NCBI RefSeq assembly: GCF_052324685.1
Contig: NC_135226.1
Span: 20,822,952-20,886,951, forward strand
Reading direction: 5' to 3'
DNA: 64,000 nt
Source: Brachyhypopomus gauderio
Taxonomy: Eukaryota; Chordata; Actinopteri; Gymnotiformes; Hypopomidae
The notes beneath the pieces are model-generated. The model was not told the DNA's origin. It made no database searches and saw only the letters and a list, made by a program, of their open reading frames with translations. Made by a program: the position numbers and the translations under genes. The number at the start of each line of letters is the position of its first letter. Position 1 is the first letter of the stretch. Positions 36,147 through 48,110 of this stretch are shown here, in pieces.

Positions 36147-37841
36147 GATCACCTGTAATCAGACCACAAACAACCACACACTGAAATAAACACCACACAC
36201 AAGACAACGACAGTCCTCTTGAGAATTAAACACAAACTGAAACACTTATAACGCTTTTAAACGTCCATCAAACCACAAACCCAGTCGTGTTTTATCACCT
36301 TTATCCGCTTTTACCCCCCTAGTCACACACTTAGCCAGGCTAGCTTAGCTTAGCATCCTGTACCGCTGTTAGCATACGAGGTGAATCCGCATCAAACGAC
36401 ACAAGTCAGCCACACACTAGCTGCTTACCAGTAAACGGCGTAGCTACAACTGCTGTATTATGCGAGGAAATTATAGATATTACAGATATTATAGATATAG
36501 ACGAACATCTAAGGCTAGCTAACATGTCCAACATTGTTAACTAGCTAGCCCCATGCTAGCTAACGGGCCACTCGAGTATCTACACCGGCCAACTTCACAT
36601 GACAAACATCGTTGTGTTATTAAAAATGTACATATAATAAAATATTACAATATACATATATTTAACTTGCCTTTTGTGTCTAGCTTACAAAACTACCGTG
36701 AACCACAAAAAACAAACAGGTTGCTACATCGCTTGGTTTTGAGCTGAAGGAGAATTTTACTGCCACCTACAGAAAAAGTGTGTTTGATGAAGAGACATTA
36801 AACCCAGATGTAGAGATTGAGTGTGTTTGATGAACATTCAGAGATGTAGAGATTGAGTGTGTTTCTCACACACACGTACGTTTAAATATTTAGGACAGGG
36901 CAAAAACAAGAAAAGCCAGTCATATCTTAAAACTCTGATAAGCATCCTAGTGTATCTATACCCTGAAAGAAAGCTTTAAGTATGAACACTACCTCTTCAT
37001 ACCCTGAAGGTTTATAGACTACATTCACTGTAAGTACAGAACACAGTAAACAAAACTAAGTTTATATTGTATCATGACAAATTAGTGAAATAATATATAT
37101 AACGACTACAAATAATGATAATAAATAAATGTAATCCAATTCTATGCTGTACATTATGTGTTCAACAGGAGACTCCTGTAGATAAGATTTTAGTTGAACC
37201 TAAAGTTAGAAAACTCACCTTACACTGGCCTAATACTGTCCTGGTCCAAACCCAGACCAAAATTCCAGGGTATATGAGCACAGATTCTGCAAAAATAATT
37301 GTTTTGTTACATTTTGTTATATTATCTTATCAAATAAAAACTTCTACATGATACTTTCAGTCACAGAATATGGCTGATGCAATATTTTTCTTGGGTGAAA
37401 CAGTTTATGAAATATAAATTTTCTGTTATACTTCTCAGAAAACCTCTGTTTGCTTATCAGTGCTGATAAATCATAGCAGATTATTTCTTGAAAGGTTCCA
37501 TTTCTTCCACCATTTTGCAGCTTATTCACAGTTTCCTTTCCTTTGCCATCATGTGTGTTGATAATTATGTGCTGAAAGCGTGTGTGTGTGTGTTGGTACA
37601 CCACATGAGACCATCACTGGATATTCAGTTCTCTTATGTAAAACCTAAGTAACCCCTTGTGAACCAATGGCACACACACTGTGGATATACGCTGATGAAC
37701 ATGGAAATCCCCTTCAAAAGTCATGAAGTCATTTGAGCAGGTAAGGAAGTAGGAAGTGAAATAAATACTGACTCGAGCTGATTAGGCATGCCAAGCGAAA
37801 AAGAAACCAAAGCAGGGTGAATAAAACATTCTAATATAAAG

Positions 37842-37842
<1 letters not shown>

Positions 37843-37922
<80 letters not shown>
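37843..37922 (+). repeat. (AT)n microsatellite
   Basis: A pure AT run of about 80 bases; the Tyr/Ile ORF over it is an artefact. Confidence 0.95.
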
Positions 37923-37924
<2 letters not shown>

Positions 37925-38487
37925 TTGTACCCTCCAACTTGTGGTTTGTTCTGCATGGGCCAGCAAAATACTCCAGTATGATTAAAATGAGGTACCTTCA
38001 CAACTAGATGTCCAGTCATTTGTTGGTACGGTAAACTCCAAAAAAACGATGTGCAATGTGTTTTATATATTCTCTTCAGAACATAAACACTCTTATATAA
38101 CACTCATATATATTGCTCGCCATATACAATTCTACATATGCAATTTTTAAACTTAATTTCATTATGAAGTGAATTTAATTATTGAAGAGAACAAGTATAT
38201 GATAAGATCCGACAACATTATCTACAGGTTTGTACGTTTCTGACCACTTCCCTGCAGGGACGCACCAGTGTGCAGGTTTTCTGGAGTTTTGTAGACAGAT
38301 GTGTGACACGGTCATGTGACCTCACGCTTCAATGTTCTCACAGCACATCAGGAGTTTCTTCTTAGTTCAGTGAGGAAAGTTCTGAAATTGTGGACTTTTA
38401 ATCAGTTGATTTAGGAAGTGCATTATGGGAAATACCATAGACTCTGACCAAACCTCATGTTTGTTTTGGAAATTATTGTGATGACAG

Positions 38488-38634
38488 CAGAGGTGGGCAT
38501 TCCTGGTTCAGAAAGTAAAAGATTTTGCTCAGGCTTCCTGGATTGTGTTGATTCCACTAATTAGCAAATCCAGCAAGATTGAGTAAAATCCAGGGAAGGA
38601 GTTTTACTTTCTGAACCTGGAATGCTCACCTGTG
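38488..38634. mobile_element. Palindromic hAT-like MITE, copy 2 (147 bp), 8-bp TSD
   Basis: The ends CAGAGGTGGGCATTCC and GGAATGCTCACCTGTG are flanked by a perfect octamer GATGACAG at 38480-38487 and 38635-38642. The interior shares GGCTTCCTGGATTGTGTTGA and the AAAGTAAAAG arms with the copy at 23800-23977. Confidence 0.9.
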
Positions 38635-39198
38635 GATGACAGGTATCCCGTGTAGTGTCACAGTAGGCCGGTACCGGTCCTCAGGGTGCCTGCCCACTCC
38701 CAGACACACCCACGCTATGACTCACAGTCTCCCGTCTAGTGACACACCCACTCATTATTCTCTCACCAGTTCCAAATTCTCTCCGGTCTATAATACCTGC
38801 AGGTCTCGCGTCCGGTGCAGTGCAGGCCTCTCGTCAGCCCGGAAGGAACCAACATATGCGCCGAACTAATCCGTGTCTCTAAACTCTTTTGTTTCGTGCT
38901 TTCAGAGGCATGTTTCATGTTGTGAATGCTTGTTGTAGCGCTGTTGTACCTTTTTGCGTTGTTTGCTTTCTGTTTATTGGACAATAAAGACCTAACAGCT
39001 CCGGTGCCCCTTCCTGCTGCTTCTGCCAGGAGACATTGGTCATCATCGAAGGATCCTGAACATCTCATCACGTATATGATTTCTTCCATTCTCCCACGGT
39101 GTCCCACAGGGCTGGACAGCAGTACTGTGTGGTCATCTCCCTGCCCAGAGTGTAAGGAGCTGGTCATGAGGAGAGAAGTGGGTGGACTCGCCTGCTGA

Positions 39199-42100
39199 GA
39201 GAGAGTTTAACACACACGGAGCACTCCCCTCGTGATAGGAGAGAGTTTAACACGCGCGGAGCACTCCCCTCGTGATAGGAGAGAGTTTAACACGCGTGGA
39301 GCACTCCCCTCGTGATAGGAGAGAGTTTAACACGCGTGGAGCACTCCCCTCGTGATAGGAGAGAGTTTAACACACACGGAGCACTACCCTCGTGATAGGA
39401 GAGAGTTTAACACACACGGAGCACTCCCCTCGTGATAGGAGAGAGTTTAACATGCACAGAGCACTCCCCTCGTGATAGGAGAGAGTTTAACACGCTTGGA
39501 GCACTCCCCTCGTGATAGGAGAGAGTTTAACACGCGCGGAGCACTCCCCTCGTGATAGGAGAGAGTTTAACACGCGCGGAGCACTCCCCTCGTGATAGGA
39601 GAGAGTGTAACACGCTTGGAGCACTCCCCTCGTGATAGGAGAGAGTTTAACACGCTTGGAGCACTCCCCTCGTGATAGGAGAGAGTTTAACATGCACAGA
39701 GCACTCCCCTCGTGATAGGAGAGAGTTTAACATGCACAGAGCACTCCCCTCGTGATAGGAGAGAGTTTAACATGCACAGAGCACTCCCCTCATGATAGGA
39801 GAGAGTTTAACACGCTTGGAGCACTTCCCTCGTGATAGGAGAGAGTTTAACACGCGCGGAGCACTCCCCTCGTGATAGGAGAGAGTTTAACACACACGGA
39901 GCACTCCCCTCGTGATAGGAGAGAGTTTAACATGCACAGAGCACTCCCCTCGTGATAGGAGAGAGTTTAACATGCACAGAGCACTCCCCTCGTGATAGGA
40001 GAGAATTTAACACACACGGAGCACTCCCCTCGTGATAGGAGAGAGTTTAACATGCTTGGAGCACTCCCCTCGTGATAAGAGAGAGTTTAACACGCTTGGA
40101 GCACTCCCCTCGTGATAGGAGAGAGTTTAACACGCACGGAGCACTCCCCTCGTGATAGGAGAGAGTTTAACATGCACAGAGCACTCCCCTCGTGATAGGA
40201 GAGAGTTTAACACGCTTGGAGCACTCCCCTCGTGATAGGAGAGAGTTTAACACGCTTGGAGCACTCCCCTCGTGATAGGAGAGAGTTTAACACGCACGGA
40301 GCACTCCCCTCGTGATAGGAGAGAGTTTAACACGCACGGAGCACTCCCCTCGTGATAGGAGAGAGTTTAACATGCACAGAGCACTCCCCTCGTGATAGGA
40401 GAGAGTTTAACATGCACAGAGCACTCCCCTCGTGATAGGAGAGAGTTTAACACGCTTGGAGCACTCCCCTCGTGATAGGAGAGAGTTTAACACGCGCGGA
40501 GCACTCCCCTCGTGATAGGAGAGAGTTTAACACGCGCGGAGCACTCCCCTCGTGATAGGAGAGAGTTTAACACACACGGAGCACTCCCCTCGTGATAGGA
40601 GAGAGTTTAACATGCACAGAGCACTCCCCTCGTGATAGGAGAGAGTTTAACATGCACAGAGCACTCCCCTCGTGATAGGAGAGAATTTAACACACACGGA
40701 GCACTCCCCTCGTGATAGGAGAGAGTTTAACATGCTTGGAGCACTCCCCTCGTGATAAGAGAGAGTTTAACACGCTTGGAGCACTCCCCTCGTGATAGGA
40801 GAGAGTTTAACATGCACAGAGCACTCCCCTCGTGATAGGAGAGAGTTTAACATGCACAGAGCACTCCCCTCGTGATAGGAGAGAGTTTAACACGCTTGGA
40901 GCACTCCCCTCGTGATAGGAGAGAGTTTAACACGCGCGGAGCACTCCCCTCGTGATAGGAGAGAGTTTAACACGCGCGGAGCACTCCCCTCGTGATAGGA
41001 GAGAGTTTAACACACACGGAGCACTCCCCTCGTGATAGGAGAGAGTTTAACATGCACAGAGCACTCCCCTCGTGATAGGAGAGAGTTTAACATGCACAGA
41101 GCACTCCCCTCGTGATAGGAGAGAATTTAACACACACGGAGCACTCCCCTCGTGATAGGAGAGAGTTTAACATGCTTGGAGCACTCCCCTCGTGATAAGA
41201 GAGAGTTTAACACGCTTGGAGCACTCCCCTCGTGATAGGAGAGAGTTTAACATGCACAGAGCACTCCCCTCGTGATAGGAGAGAGTTTAACATGCACAGA
41301 GCACTCCCCTCGTGATAGGAGAGAATTTAACACACACGGAGCACTCCCCTCGTGATAGGAGAGAGTTTAACATGCTTGGAGCACTCCCCTCGTGATAAGA
41401 GAGAGTTTAACACGCTTGGAGCACTCCCCTCGTGATAGGAGAGAGTTTAACATGCACAGAGCACTCCCCTCGTGATAGGAGAGAGTTTAACATGCACAGA
41501 GCACTCCCCTCGTGATAGGAGAGAGTTTAACACGCTTGGAGCACTCCCCTCGTGATAGGAGAGAGTTTAACACGCGCGGAGCACTCCCCTCGTGATAGGA
41601 GAGAGTTTAACACACACGGAGCACTCCCCTCGTGATAGGAGAGAGTTTAACACACACGGAGCACTCCCCTCGTGATAGGAGAGAGTTTAACATGCACAGA
41701 GCACTCCCCTCGTGATAGGAGAGAGTTTAACATGCACAGAGCACTCCCCTCATGATAGGAGAGAATTTAACACACACGGAGCACTCCCCTCGTGATAGGA
41801 GAGAGTTTAACATGCTTGGAGCACTCCCCTCGTGATAAGAGAGAGTTTAACACGCTTGGAGCACTCCCCTCGTGATAGGAGAGAGTTTAACATGCACAGA
41901 GCACTCCCCTCGTGATAGGAGAGAGTTTAACACACACGGAGCACTCCCCTCGTGATAGGAGAGAGTTTAACATGCACAGAGCACTCCCCTCGTGATAGGA
42001 GAGAGTTTAACATGCACAGAGCACTCCCCTCGTGATAGGAGAGAGTTTAACACACTTGGAGCACTCCCCTCGTGATAGGAAAGAGTTTAACACGCTTGGA

Positions 42101-44095
42101 GCACTCCCCTCGTGATAGGAGAGAGTTTAACACGCACGGAGCACTCCCCTCGTGATAGGAGAGAGTTTAACATGCACAGAGCACTCCCCTCGTGATAGGA
42201 GAGAGTTTAACACACTTGGAGCACTCCCCTCGTGATAGGAAAGAGTTTAACACGCTTGGAGCACTCCCCTCGTGATAGGAGAGAGTTTAACACACACAGA
42301 GCACTCCCCTCGTGATAGGAGAGTGTTTAACATGCACAGAGCACTCCTCTCGTGATAGGAGAGAGTTTAACATGCACAGAGCACTCCCCTCGTGATAGGA
42401 GAGAGTTTAACACGCTTGGAGCACTCCCCTCGTGATAGGAGAGAGTTTAACACGCGCGGAGCACTACCCTCGTGATAGGAGAGAGTTTAACACGCTTGGA
42501 GCACTCCCCTCGTGATAGGAGAGAGTTTAACACGCTTGGAGCACTCCCCTCGTGATTGGAGAGAATTTAACACACACGGAGCACTCCCCTCGTGATAGGA
42601 GAGAGTTTAACATGCTTGGAGCACTCCCCTCGTGATAGGAGAGAGTTTAACACGCTTGGAGCACTCCCCTCGTGATAGGAGAGAGTTTAACACGCTTGGA
42701 GCACTCCCCTCGTGATTGGAGAGAATTTAACACACACGGAGCACTCCCCTCGTGATAGGAGAGAGTTTAACATGCTTGGAGCACTCCCCTCGTGATAAGA
42801 GAGAGTTTAACACGCTTGGAGCACTCCCCTCGTGATAGGAGAGAGTTTAACATGCACAGAGCACTCCCCTCGTGATAGGAGAGAGTTTAACATGCACAGA
42901 GCACTCCCCTCGTGATAGGAGAGAGTTTAACACGCTTGGAGCACTCCCCTCGTGATAGGAGAGAGTTTAACACGCGCGGAGCACTCCCCTCGTGATAGGA
43001 GAGAGTTTAACACGCGCGGAGCACTCCCCTCGTGATAGGAGAGAGTTTAACACACACGGAGCACTCCCCTCGTGATAGGAGAGAGTTTAACATGCACAGA
43101 GCACTCCCCTCGTGATAGGAGAGAGTTTAACATGCACAGAGCACTCCCCTCGTGATAGGAGAGAATTTAACACACACGGAGCACTCCCCTCGTGATAGGA
43201 GAGAGTTTAACATGCTTGGAGCACTCCCCTCGTGATAAGAGAGAGTTTAACACGCTTGGAGCACTCCCCTCGTGATAGGAGAGAGTTTAACATGCACAGA
43301 GCACTCCCCTCGTGATAGGAGAGAGTTTAACATGCACAGAGCACTCCCCTCGTGATAGGAGAGAGTTTAACACGCTTGGAGCACTCCCCTCGTGATAGGA
43401 GAGAGTTTAACACGCGCGGAGCACTCCCCTCGTGATAGGAGAGTTTAACACGCGCGGAGCACTCCCCTCGTGATAGGAGAGAGTTTAACACGCGCGGAGC
43501 ACTCCCCTCGTGATAGGAGAGAGTTTAACACACACGGAGCACTCCCCTCGTGATAGGAGAGAGTTTAACATGCACAGAGCACTCCCCTCGTGATAGGAGA
43601 GAGTTTAACACACACGGAGCACTCCCCTCGTGATAGGAGAGAGTTTAACATGCACAGAGCACTCCCCTCGTGATAGGAGAGAGTTTAACATGCACAGAGC
43701 ACTCCCCTCGTGATAGGAGAGAGTTTAACATGCACAGAGCACTCCCCTTGTGATAGGAGAGAGTTTAACACGCTTGGAGCACTCCCCTCGTGATAGGAGA
43801 GAGTTTAACACGCGCGGAGCACTACCCTCGTGATAGGAGAGTTTAACACGCTTGGAGCACTCCCCTCGTGACAGGAGAGAGTTTAACACACACGGAGCAC
43901 TCCCCTCGTGATAGGAGAGTTTAACACACACGGAGCACTCCCCTCATGATAGGAGAGAGTTTAACACACACGGAGCACTCCCCTCGTGATAGGAGAGTTT
44001 AACACACACGGAGCACTCCCCTCGTGATAGGAGAGAGTTTAACACGCACGGAGCACTCCCCTCGTGAGAGGAGAGAGTTTAACACGCGCGGAGCT
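39199..44095 (+). repeat. 40-bp satellite array, about 122 units (4.9 kb)
   Basis: Units of exactly 40 bases (core GGAGCACTCCCCTCGTGATA followed by GGAGAGAGTTTAACACNC) run head to tail. The variable part is a hexamer-scale window with a few states: CACGCGCGGA, CACGCTTGGA, CATGCACAGA, CACACACGGA, CATGCTTGGA. Rare markers such as GAGAATTTAA (40001, 40681, 41121, 41321, 41761, 42561, 42721, 43161) are often 440 bases apart, which is 11 units. Some units near the 3' end lost 2 bases. ORFs over the array are artefacts. Confidence 0.97.
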
Positions 44096-44690
44096 CCTGT
44101 TCATGCCCACAGTCTCAATCACCCGCTTATTCAATTATTACATGCACCTCTTCCTCATCACCCTCACTCCTCCAGATAAGCCCAGAGGTCCTGACGTTCC
44201 TTGCGCTACTCGGAGTGAGACCTGCAGGTGACGTCTTCCTACGTGACCTCTGCCCTCTCGTCCGACACCAAGTGTAGTGACTTTAGTGCCTTATGCGTGT
44301 GTTTCTGCCTCACGCTGTGTGCGCTCCTTTTTTTCTTACTCGCACTAAGTTGTACGGTGCTGTGCAATGAACATTAAAGAAACCAGGTCACCATTTACCA
44401 CGTCTGCTGCATCTGCACCCCATCACATCAACATGCAGACAGAATCACGCAGATGCAGAGAATGAGGTGCAAAAACCAGAACGAACCAGATCAATCGACA
44501 CAGGACACTCTGAGGAAATACTGTAAAGAGACCTCAGGAGAAGGAAAGGCAGGCACGGTGTTCTTTAGACGCAAAGAAAATGAAGATACCAGGGTTAATA
44601 TACCAGCAAAGACATGAGTAAAATAAGGGGTATAAATATACATATAAACGGGGGATAAAACAAGACGCAGGTGAAACAAATGAGAGAAAC
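44096..44690. other. Intergenic DNA 3' of the satellite
   Basis: Unique-looking sequence with a retroelement-3'-end flavour: AACATTAAAG at about 44369 followed by CTGCTGCATCTGCACC. The opposite flank (about 38980-39030) has ACAATAAAG followed by CTGCTGCTTCTGCC. Both could be remnants of related LTR or other retroelement ends. No coding potential. Confidence 0.3.
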
Positions 44691-44694
44691 AATG

Positions 44695-45505
44695 ATCTGT
44701 CCTGGGTGTGGACATGGACGCCCATGGAACAGAAAAACACTGAAGGGAACTGAAGGGATGAGTGTGACAGTGTGGTGGGACGATACGTTACACAGAACGT
44801 GGCACATCGTGAGAGGTCATACCACCGTTTCTCCTCTTTTATAGCCTTCATCTGACTGATAGCTTGTGCTGGATGATGTGGCTACAAAAATGTCAGGACA
44901 AGCCTACCAGAACAGCTGAACTTCATCAGAGGCACTTTAATTGGCAAATTTAATTAATTAAATTTAATTTAACATGAGTTTGAATGTAATTGGTTAAATC
45001 TGAACACAGCCACACCCCCAGTTCTAAAAAGGTGTGCACACTTATGCAATCACATTATCTCAGTACTGTTTATTTTTACTTCACCTCCCTGAAAGATTTC
45101 TGTTTGTTTTTCAATTGCATTGTACAGGTTATAGGTCACATTAAAGGTGGAAAAAGTTGTGAAGATATTTGTCTTGCTGTCCTTTTATTACCTCACAAAA
45201 ACCTGGCATTTCAACAGGGGTTTGTGGAGTTTTTATGTATGTAAAGCTGTTTTGTGACAACAGCTGTTGTAAAAAGGGCTGCACAAATAAACTATGCTTT
45301 GTTTCAGAATGGGCAAGAGCAGATTTCTGGATAAATTAAACACTGAGCAAATTAACAGAATAGAAACGGTGGTATGATCTCTCACGATGTGCCACGTTCT
45401 GTGTAACGTTTCGACCCACCACACTGTCAGTCATCCCTTCAGTTCCCATCAGCGTGTTTCCATTCCATATGCGTTCTGTTTACCATCCATGTACACGCCT
45501 GTAAC
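44695..45505. repeat. Long inverted repeat / MITE-like hairpin element
   Basis: The left arm at 44747-44831 (ACGTTACACAGAACGTGGCA within it) is the reverse complement of 45363-45445 at roughly 90% identity by eye. Weaker similarity continues outward to about 44695 and 45505. The arms enclose about 530 bases with no recognised gene. No target-site duplication was identified, so transposon origin is an inference. Confidence 0.75.
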
Positions 45506-46927
45506 GATGAGTGCAACTTCGAAAAATGAAGTTCAGTAGATGTCTGACTCATAACACACTGCATACACTCTGAAGTCTTGACAGAGCAGGACCACATGTG
45601 TTTCTACAGTATATGTGGCCACAGTGCAGGTCCTGTTATAATGAACCAACACAAAAAGCAGGATATAATATACCTGTTGCATCCAAATTTGGAATATTTT
45701 GTTTGTTTCATTATATCTTCTTTCTTCACTGGATGGTGGTGGAGACAGACAGCTTCACCAACGTTATACAACTGTACGTGGCATCAGACTCCATGTTGTG
45801 TGAGTGCAGTGATGATTCAAGCTGGCAGTGTTCACAAAAATCTTCATCTCTGCGTTAAGACTGTCCGTGAGTGCCAAATATGATGCCAAAGAAGATCATT
45901 ATAGTCAGAGTTCCTAAGAATCCTACAGTCACACGTCTAGGAAAGACAGCAGATGTTTTTTGCATTGGTGGGAATGACTTCTTGTGGCCATTTCTGTAAT
46001 GGTACAACATTCCTGGTTGAACAACATCTGGTAGAATTAGTGTTGTCACGATACTAAGAATTACAACTTCGATACGATACTTTAAAAAGTATTGAAATTC
46101 GATACGATTTTCGATACCAAAATCAGATACTGTGCTCATTTCCGTTTTAAAGGCTTTTTATTTATTTTTTATAAACAAACAAATGAATATTGTATTTTGT
46201 TTCACAAATGTCAAATAGATAAAAGGTGTAGTCCCTACCACATTAAAACAGAAAAATAAATAATTGCACATTAATATAAATTAACATAAATAATAGTAGT
46301 GCACTCTGGAATTCACATTTAGAAGTTAAAAAAGGCTAGTGCAAAAAGTGTATTTTAAGTATACTTTAAACAACTTTAACTCTTTAAGTAACTAAAACTT
46401 CAGTATTAGAGTTCAGTATTCATAGATGATTGATCCATTGTATTACGATCACTCTTTTTTTCTCCCTGTATGCTGTCGCACTTACGGCTCTTAAACCAAG
46501 AATATGACATTTGCTAGGATACCATAATCGGACACAATTTTGTATGCTATAATACTAGAATTGGGAATAATCACCAACCTCTTGAAATGTTTTGTACAAA
46601 TATGCGTGCCTTCAGGTGTTTGGCCAGATTCGTTGTGTTAAGCTAGGTTTAAACTTTCGCGAGTGACCGTAGCGTGCCAGTCCGCACACCTTGTCCGCGT
46701 GCTTGAAAATGCTTGAAACAAATAGCTGTCTGACTGAACCGTTCTCTTGTATTACGTTAACAAATACGAGCCTCTTGTAATTCCAGGACGAAACATGAGA
46801 GAACGTGAAGACGTTAAGATTGGGCGTTTTGAAAATAAACAACCATTAAATAATGTGATAAAAAAGCGAATAATTTTGAGTATATGTATAAATATTTAAC
46901 TAAAGTTTAACGTGCTGGGAAATATTG

Positions 46928-47560
46928 AAATGGACCTTGAAAGTGGGCTAGAAGCTATCGGATCACGGCTAGAAGCTAGCGAACCGGGGCTAGAAGCTAT
47001 CGGATCGGGGCTAGAAGCTATCGGATCACGGCTAGAAGCTATCGGATCGGGGGTAGAAGCTATCGAACCGGGGCTAGAAGCTATCGGATCACGGCTAGAA
47101 GCTATCGGATCACGGCTAGAAGCTATCGGATCACGGCTAGAAGCTATCGGATCGGGGCTAGAAGCTATCGGATCACGGCTAGAAGCTATCGGATCACGGC
47201 TAGAAGCTATCGGATCACGGCTAGAAGCTAGCGAACCGGGGCTAGAAGCTAGCGAACCGGGGCTAGAAGCTAGCGAACCGGGGCTAGAAGCTAGCGAACC
47301 GGGGCTAGATGCTATCGGATGACGGCTAGAAGCTAGCGAACCGGAGCTAAAAGCTAGCGAACCGGAGCTAAAAGTTAGCGGACCGGGGCTAGATGCTATC
47401 GGACCGGGGCTAGATGCTATCGGACCGGGGCTAGATGCTATCGAACTGGAGCTAGAAGCTAGCGAACCGGAGCTAGAAGCTAGCGAACCGGAGCTAGAAG
47501 CTAGCGAACCTGAGCTAGAAGCTAGCGAACCGGGGCTAGATGCTAGCGGGTAACAGCTAG
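46928..47560 (+). repeat. 21-bp minisatellite, about 30 units
   Basis: GGCTAGAAGCTATCGGATCAC-like units alternate with CTAGCGAACCGGG variants. The period of 21 keeps both a + frame (LEAIGSR/LEASEPG) and the minus THAP frame open. GCTAGC/CTAGAAGCTAG words make units partly palindromic. Confidence 0.93.
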
Positions 47561-47639
47561 ATGCTAGCGGACGTACGTGTACTCCCAGCTGAGAGCTTGA
47601 TCTTTCAAACGCGGACAGCAACTGTTCCACTGAAACCGG

Positions 47640-47705
47640 CTGGGAACAGTAACAGTACTGGGAACAGTAACAGTACCGGGGACAGTAACAGTACTGGGAA
47701 CAGTA
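47640..47705 (+). repeat. 18-bp minisatellite, about 4 units
   Basis: GGGAACAGTAACAGTACT units lie between the THAP box and the 21-bp array, also a multiple of 3. Confidence 0.85.
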
Positions 47706-47990
47706 ACAGGGAACAGCACCAACTTTTAGCCGCGAGCTTTAGCCGTCTGCAGCAGTGAAATGCTGGCTACACACAAAGATGCTCCGTATCACAAAGTTTT
47801 CCCCTTCATCCCTCCTAATTGCACAAACCCATTTTCTTTTCTGCTCGTCGTCAGCCGGAAAACCGTAGAAACTGAGATACGACTGTTTTTGCTTCGAGAT
47901 CGAGCACCCTGGTGCACTGCAAAAGCTCTTGTTATTGGACTCTGCCATTGTTTAATGTGTAACGGAAGTAACTTTACCCTGCAACGAGAG

Positions 47991-48000
47991 CTTCCGGAAG
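47991..48000. promoter_or_regulatory. ETS-type palindrome upstream of the THAP ORF
   Basis: CTTCCGGAAG lies about 45 bases upstream of the THAP ATG, with CGGAAGT at 47963-47969 and GCGGAAGTG at 48009-48017. This is promoter-like clustering; binding is inferred. Confidence 0.4.
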
Positions 48001-48110
48001 AAAAAATGCGGAAGTGTGAAAAGGGCCTATACTAAGCAAACTGGGTATAGTACCGTTTTTAATGACGAAGTATCGCGATACTACTCTAGTATCGGTATAC
48101 CGTGCCAGTA

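Larger units (their letters stand above)
36153..39196. other. nkapd1 upstream region and intergenic DNA before the satellite
   Basis: It contains GCTAGC-rich sequence at about 36340-36560, probably including the nkapd1 promoter and first exon. There is also an (AT)n run and a MITE. From about 38650 to 39190 lies a stretch with an ATAAAG-type polyA-like word at about 38984. No coding gene is recognised. Confidence 0.45.
46896..47948 (-). pseudogene. THAP zinc-finger ORF followed in frame by a Ser-rich minisatellite tail; one in-frame stop
   Basis: The frame opens with MAESNNKSFCSAPGCS and shows the THAP C2CH pattern C-x4-C-x44-C-x2-H. It has the invariant Pro (FYGFP), Trp (KRKW), the HF after the last ligand and a terminal KVGAVP box. 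THAP domains bind DNA in cellular regulators and P-element-like transposases. A TAA at 47741-47739 interrupts the frame between HFTAADG and the AVP box. After it the same frame stays open to 46896 for about 280 codons, through an 18-bp repeat and the 21-bp minisatellite, coding SLASSSG and PIASSRD heptads. Three GGAA (ETS-type) motifs lie upstream (47963-48017), including the palindrome CTTCCGGAAG. It could be a recent pseudogene, a spliced gene whose intron removes the stop, or a transposon-borne THAP. Confidence 0.75.
46038..48110. mobile_element. Composite hAT-like element region with THAP ORF and minisatellite
   Basis: The left boundary GTGTTGTCACGATACTAAGA and the right boundary ATCGGTATACCGTGCCAGTA (reverse complement TACTGGCACGGTATACCGAT) are imperfect inverted ends. 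Both have subterminal CGATAC/TATCGCGATAC words, as in widespread fish MITEs that begin TGTTGTCACGATAC. No clean duplication flanks them. It may be one element that captured the THAP gene, or two unrelated fragments either side of it. Confidence 0.45.

Noticed and set aside
39199-44095. CRISPR-like regular repeat array
   Set aside because: Units are contiguous 40-bp tandem copies without unique spacers, in a eukaryotic gene-rich context; it is a satellite.
46912-47322. 136-codon + strand ORF of LEAIGSR/LEASEPG heptads
   Set aside because: Opposite-strand shadow of the 21-bp minisatellite; the minus frame is preferred because it joins the THAP domain in phase.
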